DNA of 62,318 nucleotides from CAYLNK01 sp964384675 (GTDB taxonomy: Bacteria; Acidobacteriota; Thermoanaerobaculia; UBA5066): contig CAYLNK010000004.1 in the NCBI GenBank assembly GCA_964384675.1, positions 1 through 62,318 on the forward strand. Reading direction: 5' to 3'. A model generated the notes under the pieces. That model searched no databases, had not been told where the DNA came from, and saw only the letters and a program-made list of their open reading frames with translations. Numbering within the stretch: position 1 is the stretch's first letter; the number at the start of each line of letters is the position of its first letter. The position numbers and the translations under genes are program-made. Positions 57,576 through 62,318 of the stretch are shown here, in pieces.

Positions 57576-58649
57576 ATGGAATTCGGGATCCTCGGCCTCG
57601 AGCTGTCCGGCAAGACCACGCTCTTCTCCCTCCTGACCGGCCACGCCGCGGGCCCCGCGACGCACAAGCGCGAGGCCCACGTCGGCATCGCCCAGGTGCC
57701 CGACCCGCGGCTCGACCGGCTGACGGCGATGTTCAAGCCGAAGAAGCACACGCCCGCCACGGTGCGCTTCGTGGACGTCCCGGGCGTGACGAAGGGGGGC
57801 TCGCAGGGGCTCAACCTGCCGGAGCTCCGGCAGATGGACGGCCTCGCCGTCGTCGTGCGCGCCTTCCGCTCCGACGCGGTGCCGCACCCGGAGGGGACCG
57901 TCGACCCGGCGCGGGACCTGGAGCTCCTGGAGACCGAGATGCTCCTGGCCGACCTCTCGGTCGTCACGAACCGGCTGGAGCGGGTGGACCGGGACCTCCA
58001 CAAGAAGAAGACGCCCGAGCTGGAGGCCGAGAAGCACCTCCTCGAGCGGTTCCGGACGACGCTCGACCAGGGCGAGCCGCTCCGCCCGCTCGAGCTGACG
58101 GTCGACGAGCTCCGGATCGTGCGCGGTTTCCAGCTCCTGACCCAGAAGCCGATGCTCGTGGTCCTGAACGTCGGCGAGGAGGACGCCGCCGACCTTCCGG
58201 GCGCCCTCGAGCGGGCCGGCCTGGAGCGCTGGAAGGGCAAGCCGAAGATCGCCTTCAGCGCCGTCTCGGCCACCATCGAGCAGGAGATCTCCGCGATGGC
58301 GCCCGAGGATCAGGCGGAGTTCCTGAAGGGCCTCGGGATCCCCGACCGCGCGCTGGACAGGCTGCTCCGGGCCGCGTACGACCTGCTCGGCCTGATCTCC
58401 TTCCTGACCGCGGGCGAGGACGAGTGCCGCGCCTGGTCGATCGTGCGCGGGACGCCGGCCGCCAAGGCCGCGGCCGTGATCCACACCGACTTCGAGAAGC
58501 ACTTCATCCGAGCCGAGGTCGTCCCGTTCCAGGTCCTCGTCGACACGGGCTCCTTCGCCGCGTGCCGCACGCACGGCACCCTCCGGCTGGAGGGGCGCGA
58601 CTACGTGGTCGCGGACGGCGACGTGGTCAACTTCCGCGTCAGCGCCTGA
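57576..58649 (+). CDS. YchF/Obg-type ATPase paralogue with C-terminal DUF933 (TGS-like) domain
   Basis: 357 residues from ATG 57576. P-loop GLELSGKTT at residues 7-15 (G-x4-G-K-T), switch II-like FVDVPGVTKGGSQGLNLP (DxPG), and NVGEE in the place where GTPases have NKxD, the YchF trait of ATP over GTP preference. The helical-hairpin insertion (about 130-180) and the C-terminal domain with FLTAGEDECRAWSIVRGTPA and VVADGDVVNFRV match DUF933. The P-loop differs from canonical YchF (GLPNVGKST), so this is a paralogue rather than the ribosome-associated orthologue. Its role is unknown. Confidence 0.85.
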   Translation: MEFGILGLELSGKTTLFSLLTGHAAGPATHKREAHVGIAQVPDPRLDRLTAMFKPKKHTPATVRFVDVPGVTKGGSQGLNLPELRQMDGLAVVVRAFRSDAVPHPEGTVDPARDLELLETEMLLADLSVVTNRLERVDRDLHKKKTPELEAEKHLLERFRTTLDQGEPLRPLELTVDELRIVRGFQLLTQKPMLVVLNVGEEDAADLPGALERAGLERWKGKPKIAFSAVSATIEQEISAMAPEDQAEFLKGLGIPDRALDRLLRAAYDLLGLISFLTAGEDECRAWSIVRGTPAAKAAAVIHTDFEKHFIRAEVVPFQVLVDTGSFAACRTHGTLRLEGRDYVVADGDVVNFRVSA

Positions 58650-58654
58650 GAGAA

Positions 58655-58667
58655 CGGGGCAGCCCCG
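58655..58667. other. Small GC hairpin between convergent YchF-like and MFS genes
   Basis: CGGGG (58655-58659) and CCCCG (58663-58667) with loop CAG lie 6 bases after the YchF-like stop. It is a weak candidate for a shared terminator. Confidence 0.25.
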
Positions 58668-58691
58668 CCGTGATCTCGACGGGTCGCCCGA

Positions 58692-59906
58692 CTACTGGCC
58701 GGGGGCCCGCCGCCCGGCGAGCGCCAGGAAGGCGAGGTGGCCGGCCGCGGTGATGCAGTAGGTGGCGGGCAGGCCCAGCCGCTCGGCCACGGCGCCCCAG
58801 AGGGCCGCGCCGATCGCCATCGAGCCGCCCCAGGTCGTGATGTAGGTCCCGAACGCGCGGGCCCGGACCCAGGCCGGTGCCGAGAGCTGGATCGCGGTGT
58901 TCAGCGTGGAGAGCGTCGAGAGCCAGCCGGCGCCGCAGACGAAGAGCGCGCAGGCGACGGGTACGGGCCGCTCCAGGAACGCCAGCACGAGGTGCGCTCC
59001 GGCGGTGAGGACCGTGAACGTCCCGAGGAGCGCGCTCGTGGTCAGCCGCGCCCGGAGCGCCGGGAGGTACGTCGTCGCCGAGACGGCGCCCGCCCCGATG
59101 CAGCCGAGGAGGAGGCCGAATTTCGTCGACGAGAGGTGGAGCTCGTGGATCGCCAGGCTCGGCGTGAGCGAGAAGCCGACGCTGGCGAAGAAGACGTAGC
59201 CGGCCGTGCGAAGGAGGATGGCTCGGAGCGCGACGCTCTCGCGCACGTGGCGGAGCCCGGCCCCCACCGCCGCGACGAAGTCTTCCGGGGGTACGTCCCG
59301 TGGCGGCGGCACCCGCTTCCACCGCAGCAGGACGATCACCGTCGCGAGGAACGACGTCGCGTTCAGCGCGAAGGCGTAGGCCGGTCCGAGCGCGCCGACG
59401 ACGAGCCCGCCGATCGCCGGGCCGATCGCGCGGCTGGCGTTGAACCCGGCGCTGTTCAGGGCGACCCCGTGCGGGACGAGCGGCCTCGGCAGGATCTCGC
59501 CGACGTTCGCCTGCCAGGCCGGCCCCGTGAGCGCCGAGCCGACGCCGATGAGGAGCGACATCAGGAGGAGCACGCCGGGCGTGATCAGGTGGAGGAACGT
59601 CAGGAGCGAGAGCGTCGCCGCCACGCACATCATGTAGGTCTGCGCCGCGATCAGGAGCTTGCGGCGGTCCACGATGTCGGCGATCGCCCCGGCGGAGATG
59701 GCGAGGAGGAGCATCGGGAGCGTCGACCCGGTCTCGATCAGCGACAGCAGCAGAGGCGACGTCGTCAGCGTGGCCATCTGCCACTTCTCTCCGACGTTCT
59801 GGATCCAGGTGCCGACGTTCGAGGCGAGCGCGGCCATCCAGAGCGCGCGGAAGACGCGCACCCGCAGCGGCGACAGCGGGCCGTCCGGCTGGGCGGTCGC
59901 GGTCAC
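58692..59906 (-). CDS. MFS exporter, MFS_3/EntS-like
   Basis: 404 residues from GTG 59906; 12 hydrophobic helices. The N-terminus has RVFRALWMAALASNVGTWIQ and NVGEKWQMATLTTSPLLLS, typical of the enterobactin-exporter-like MFS_3 family, followed by ISAGAIADIVDRRKLLIAAQ (loop 2-3) and GFNASRAIGPAIGGLVVGAL in the second half of the N-domain. The substrate is unknown; relatives export siderophores or drugs. It lies 60 bases downstream of an MDR oxidoreductase on the same strand, so the two may share a transcript. Confidence 0.9.
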   Translation of the reverse strand: MTATAQPDGPLSPLRVRVFRALWMAALASNVGTWIQNVGEKWQMATLTTSPLLLSLIETGSTLPMLLLAISAGAIADIVDRRKLLIAAQTYMMCVAATLSLLTFLHLITPGVLLLMSLLIGVGSALTGPAWQANVGEILPRPLVPHGVALNSAGFNASRAIGPAIGGLVVGALGPAYAFALNATSFLATVIVLLRWKRVPPPRDVPPEDFVAAVGAGLRHVRESVALRAILLRTAGYVFFASVGFSLTPSLAIHELHLSSTKFGLLLGCIGAGAVSATTYLPALRARLTTSALLGTFTVLTAGAHLVLAFLERPVPVACALFVCGAGWLSTLSTLNTAIQLSAPAWVRARAFGTYITTWGGSMAIGAALWGAVAERLGLPATYCITAAGHLAFLALAGRRAPGQ

Positions 59907-59966
59907 CCGGGAGCGATCTCGCGGTGCGGCACCGGCATCGTGGCAGGGTCGTCCCGGCTCGGACGC

Positions 59967-60974
59967 TCAGCCGACCTTCAGCACGAGCTTCCCGAAGTTC
60001 TCCCCGCGGAAGAGCCTCTGGAGCGTGTCGGGGAACGTCTCGAGCCCTTCGACGACGTCCTCCCTCGCCTTCAGCTTCCCCTCGGCCATCCAGCCCGCGA
60101 TGGCCGCCACGGCCTCGGGATACCGGGCCGCGTAGTCGAAGACGACGAAGCCTTCCATCCGCGCGCGGTTCACCAGGAGCGACAGGTAGTTCCTCGGACC
60201 CGAGGTGCCGTCCAGGTTGTTGTACTGGGAGATCGCGCCGCAGATGCCGACGCGCGCCTTCCGGGCCAGGAGCGCGAGCGCGATCTCGAGGATCTCCCCT
60301 CCGACGTTGTCGAAATAGACGTCGATCCCGTTCGGGCAATGCGGCTTGAGGGCCTTGTAGACGTCCTCGTGCTTGTAGTCGACGACGGCGTCGAAGCCCA
60401 GCTCCTCGCGGAGGTAGCGGCACTTCTCGGGACCGCCGGCGATGCCGACGGCGCGGCACCCCTTGATCCGCGCGATCTGTCCCACGACGCCGCCCACGGC
60501 GCCCGCCGCGCCCGACACCACGACGGTCTCGCCCTCCCTCGCCTGGCAGACGTCGAGGAGGCCGAAGTACGCGGTCATCCCCGGCATGCCGAGCGCGCCG
60601 AGGTAGCGGGGGAGGGGAGCGAGGCGCGGGTCGACCTTCGTCCACGCCCTCGCCTTCCCGACCGCGTATTCCTGCACGCCGGTGAGCCCCGTCACGGTAT
60701 CGCCCACGGCGAGCGACGGGTCGTTCGACGCGATGACGCGCCCCACGCCGCCCGCGCGCATGACCTCGCCGAGCGCCACCGGCGCGATGTACGACTTCCC
60801 CTCGTTCATCCAGCCGCGCATCGCGGGGTCGAGAGAGACGTACTGCACGGCCACCACGGCCTCGCCCTCGGCCGGCTCGGGGACCGGCCCGGTGACGAAG
60901 TCGAAGTCGCTGCGCTGGACCGGGCCGACGGGGCGGGCGATCAGGCGGAACTGGCGATTCGTGATCGAGGTCAT
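59967..60974 (-). CDS. MDR-family NADP-dependent oxidoreductase (2-alkenal/curcumin reductase type)
   Basis: 335 residues from ATG 60974. N-terminal catalytic domain with NRQFRLIARPVGPVQRSDFD, VSLDPAMRGWMNEGKSYIAP and VGDTVTGLTGVQEYAVGKA; Rossmann domain with VVVSGAAGAVGGVVGQIARI, the NADP loop IAGGPEKCRYLREELGFDAV and YFDNVGGEILEIAL. The end FRGENFGKLVLKVG is typical. The group is zinc-free and reduces alpha,beta-unsaturated aldehydes and ketones with NADPH. Downstream is an MFS exporter. The 136-base space to the divergent cytochrome c gene holds two regulatory-looking repeats. Confidence 0.92.
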   Translation of the reverse strand: MTSITNRQFRLIARPVGPVQRSDFDFVTGPVPEPAEGEAVVAVQYVSLDPAMRGWMNEGKSYIAPVALGEVMRAGGVGRVIASNDPSLAVGDTVTGLTGVQEYAVGKARAWTKVDPRLAPLPRYLGALGMPGMTAYFGLLDVCQAREGETVVVSGAAGAVGGVVGQIARIKGCRAVGIAGGPEKCRYLREELGFDAVVDYKHEDVYKALKPHCPNGIDVYFDNVGGEILEIALALLARKARVGICGAISQYNNLDGTSGPRNYLSLLVNRARMEGFVVFDYAARYPEAVAAIAGWMAEGKLKAREDVVEGLETFPDTLQRLFRGENFGKLVLKVG

Positions 60975-61002
60975 CGTGCGGTCCCTCCGACCGCCATTGG
61001 TA

Positions 61003-61040
61003 TCACGTGTCACGTACGCGATAGGAAACTCTTAGTTTCC
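61003..61040. promoter_or_regulatory. Tandem TCACGTR repeats and a GGAAACT-CTT-AGTTTCC dyad between divergent genes
   Basis: TCACGTG (61003-61009) and TCACGTA (61010-61016) are adjacent direct repeats; GGAAACT (61024-61030) and AGTTTCC (61034-61040) form a perfect 7-bp dyad with loop CTT. They lie 29-66 bases upstream of the MDR oxidoreductase start and about 70-108 bases upstream of the cytochrome c start in a locally AT-rich promoter stretch. This is a likely operator for one or both genes. Confidence 0.45.
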
Positions 61041-61110
61041 GTTAGGAGGTTCTTAAGTGGCCGCTCCGGCGGCGCGGCCACAGCTTTGGGGCGTCGAAAA
61101 GGAGGCCGCC

Positions 61111-61686
61111 ATGAAGAGCGCCGCACTCGCCCCGATCGTCCTCGCCCTCGCCCTCGCCGCCCCCGCGCACGCGAAGTCCCCGACTCCGGTCGAGCGCGGC
61201 AAGTACCTGGTGGCGATCATGGGCTGCAACGACTGCCACACGCCCCTGAAGATGGGGCCGAACGGCCCGGAGCCGGACGAGAGCCGGTACCTCTCGGGCC
61301 ACCCGCAGGAGATCGGCCCGCTGGCTCCCGCGGCGAGCCACGGACCCGCGAACGGCCCCTGGCTGTGGCAGGGCGCCGCGACCAACACGGCCTACGCGGG
61401 ACCCTGGGGCGTCACGTACACCGCGAATCTCACGCCGGACGTCAACACCGGCATCGGCATCTGGACCGAGGAGATGTTCGTCAGGACGATCAAGACCGGG
61501 AAGCACTGGGGCGTCGCGCGTCCGATCCAGCCCCCGATGCCGTGGCCCGCGTACCGCAACGCCTCGGAGGACGACCTGAAAGCCGTGTACGCGTACCTCC
61601 GGACGATCAAGCCGATCAAGAACCTCGTCCCCGACTACCAGCCCCCCGTCGAGAACCGGGTCGCCGCGCTGAAGCCCGCGAGGTAG
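61111..61686 (+). CDS. Periplasmic monohaem cytochrome c
   Basis: 191 residues. ATG 61111 follows AAAAGGAGG and begins a signal peptide (MKSAALAPIVLALALAAPAH then A). One haem site: CNDCH at 39-43 (CxxCH) after RGKYLVAIMG. A probable axial Met lies in IQPPMPWPAYRNASEDDLKA near 143, in the pattern P-M-P-W-x-x-Y/F found in the cytochrome subunits of alcohol and aldehyde dehydrogenases. TYTANLTPDVNTGIGIWTEE (about 109-128) is typical of that group. It probably shuttles electrons from a periplasmic dehydrogenase; the partner is not in the window. A strong hairpin follows. Confidence 0.92.
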   Translation: MKSAALAPIVLALALAAPAHAKSPTPVERGKYLVAIMGCNDCHTPLKMGPNGPEPDESRYLSGHPQEIGPLAPAASHGPANGPWLWQGAATNTAYAGPWGVTYTANLTPDVNTGIGIWTEEMFVRTIKTGKHWGVARPIQPPMPWPAYRNASEDDLKAVYAYLRTIKPIKNLVPDYQPPVENRVAALKPAR

Positions 61687-61712
61687 GGCGCGGAGATGGA
61701 CTCCGCATCGGA

Positions 61713-61744
61713 AGGAGGAGCGCGCCCGCCGGCGCGCTCCTTCT
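61713..61744. terminator. Strong bidirectional terminator hairpin
   Basis: GGAGCGCGCC (61717-61726) pairs perfectly with GGCGCGCTCC (61731-61740), extended by AAGGA / TTCTT-side pairs to about 14 bp with a 4-base loop. TTCTCTT follows on the plus strand and CTTCC-type pyrimidines on the other, between the convergent cytochrome c (stop 61686) and thiamine-diphosphate enzyme (stop 61751) genes. Confidence 0.75.
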
Positions 61745-61750
61745 CTTCGA

Positions 61751-62318
61751 TCAGATCGAGATCGAGCCCTTGCGGAACGCGGTCTTGCCGAGGAGCGCGT
61801 TCACCAGCACCGGGCGGCCCCCCCGGGCGAGCTCCCGGGCGCGGGTGAGCGTCGCGGCCGCTTCGTCCGGCCGGTCGAGGAGGAGCCCCTCGGCGCCGAA
61901 GCCGATCGCGACCCGGTCGTAGTCGGTGGCCGCGAGCACGGTGCCGACGTCGTCCCCCAGCACCTCGACCTGCTCCCGCGCGATCTGCGACCAGCAGGCG
62001 TCGTTCCCGACGACGGCGATCACCGGGATGCCATGCCGCACGAACGTGTCGAGCTCGGTCAGCCCGTAGCCGACCGAGCCGTCCCCGAAGATCGCCCAGA
62101 CCTCGGGGGCGGAACGGCAGAGGGCCGCTCCGAGCGCGAACCCGGCACCCACGCCGAGCGTCCCGAAGACGCCGGGATCGAGCCAGGCGAGCGGCCCGCG
62201 CGGCCGGAGGACGTACGACGCCGTGGCCACGAAGTCGCCGCCGTCGGCGACGAACGCGGCGTCGGGTCCCGCCGCGCGCTCGATCTCGCGGCAGAGGAAG
62301 ACCGGATCCACGGCCCGG
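61751..62318 (-). CDS. Thiamine-pyrophosphate-dependent enzyme, C-terminal part (partial)
   Basis: About 189 residues in the window; the frame is open through base 62318, so the N-terminal and central domains lie outside. The visible part is the TPP-binding C-terminal domain: GDFVATASYVLRPRGPLAWL, DPGFGxLGxGxG-type GTLGVGAGFALGAALC, the TPP/Mg motif beginning GDGSVGYGLTELDTFVRHGI and ending in VGNDACW (GDG...N), and a C-terminal ALLGKTAFRKGSISI. It fits the acetolactate synthase / oxalyl-CoA decarboxylase / 2-hydroxyacyl-CoA lyase superfamily, without enough sequence to tell which. The internal GTG at 62311 should not be taken as the start. Confidence 0.85.
   Translation of the reverse strand, partial: RAVDPVFLCREIERAAGPDAAFVADGGDFVATASYVLRPRGPLAWLDPGVFGTLGVGAGFALGAALCRSAPEVWAIFGDGSVGYGLTELDTFVRHGIPVIAVVGNDACWSQIAREQVEVLGDDVGTVLAATDYDRVAIGFGAEGLLLDRPDEAAATLTRARELARGGRPVLVNALLGKTAFRKGSISI

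Noticed and set aside
62309..62311. GTG at 62311 as the start of a small protein
   Set aside because: The frame is open upstream to the window edge and the product is clearly the C-terminal domain of a larger thiamine-diphosphate enzyme.
1..62318. CRISPR array, insertion sequence or prophage
   Set aside because: No regularly spaced repeats, transposase or integrase motifs, or phage structural genes were seen.

Overview
The window is about 62 kb of a high-GC Gram-negative chromosome. The features point to an Acidobacteriota-like organism (perhaps Thermoanaerobaculia/Holophagae): NHL- and BNR-propeller secreted proteins with a C-terminal RVLDTR-type domain, a Reg_prop/Y_Y_Y-GGDEF sensor, DUF1549/DUF1501 secreted pairs, an outer-membrane porin, and many short gene clusters with GTG or TTG starts. 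The lineage is inferred from gene content only. I saw no tRNA, rRNA, CRISPR array, insertion sequence or prophage.

Layout. (1) 1-9261, minus strand: a tightly coupled five-gene operon of the bacterial alpha-2-macroglobulin (yfa/mag) type: DUF2135-like, DUF1175-like, DUF2138-like, a 1,605-residue macroglobulin, and a DUF2300-like protein that runs off the window. Unusually, the macroglobulin has a CxEQ thioester motif. Its downstream partner carries SxxK, SxN and KTG transpeptidase motifs plus an HExxH motif, and the DUF1175 protein has an NlpC/P60-like Cys/His pair. The divergent control region holds two matching 13-bp dyads 20 bp apart. (2) 9449-17736, plus strand: a membrane protein, a propeller diguanylate cyclase, a BNR-propeller secreted protein and a class III aminotransferase. 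(3) 17749-24602, minus strand: a giant NHL/Ig secreted protein and an AAA/DUF4143 ATPase. (4) 24670-35735: mixed small operons (alkyltransferase-like protein, hexapeptide acyltransferase, VOC, methyltransferase, M23 peptidase, BtrH-like, amidase, DUF1549+DUF1501, DinB, CoA-binding). (5) 35875-41125: a frameshifted multi-membrane protein, an AraC regulator and several secreted or unknown proteins. (6) 41154-53199: a short-chain acyl-CoA module. On the minus strand are acs, acuB (CBS-ACT), acuC (deacetylase), prpE and a GNAT/acyl-CoA-synthetase fusion resembling a protein lysine acetyltransferase. Divergently, on the plus strand, are a porin, an MHS-family transporter and a universal stress protein. 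(7) 53156-62318: a Ser/Thr kinase fused to a UspA domain, a metallophosphoesterase, VOC, carbamate kinase, DUF4833, a YchF-like ATPase paralogue, an MFS exporter, an MDR oxidoreductase, a monohaem cytochrome c and a truncated thiamine-pyrophosphate enzyme.

How the parts work together. Region 1 looks like an envelope-defence system: a protease trap coupled to peptidoglycan-active enzymes. It combines traits of the two known bacterial macroglobulin operon types (yfhM-pbpC and yfa/mag). Region 6 looks like a self-contained circuit for importing and activating acetate or propionate, with writer (acetyltransferase), eraser (AcuC) and sensor (CBS-ACT) genes beside the two AMP-forming synthetases they would control. 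Its 367-bp divergent control region carries a palindrome and a leader with two mutually exclusive hairpins before the porin ribosome-binding site.
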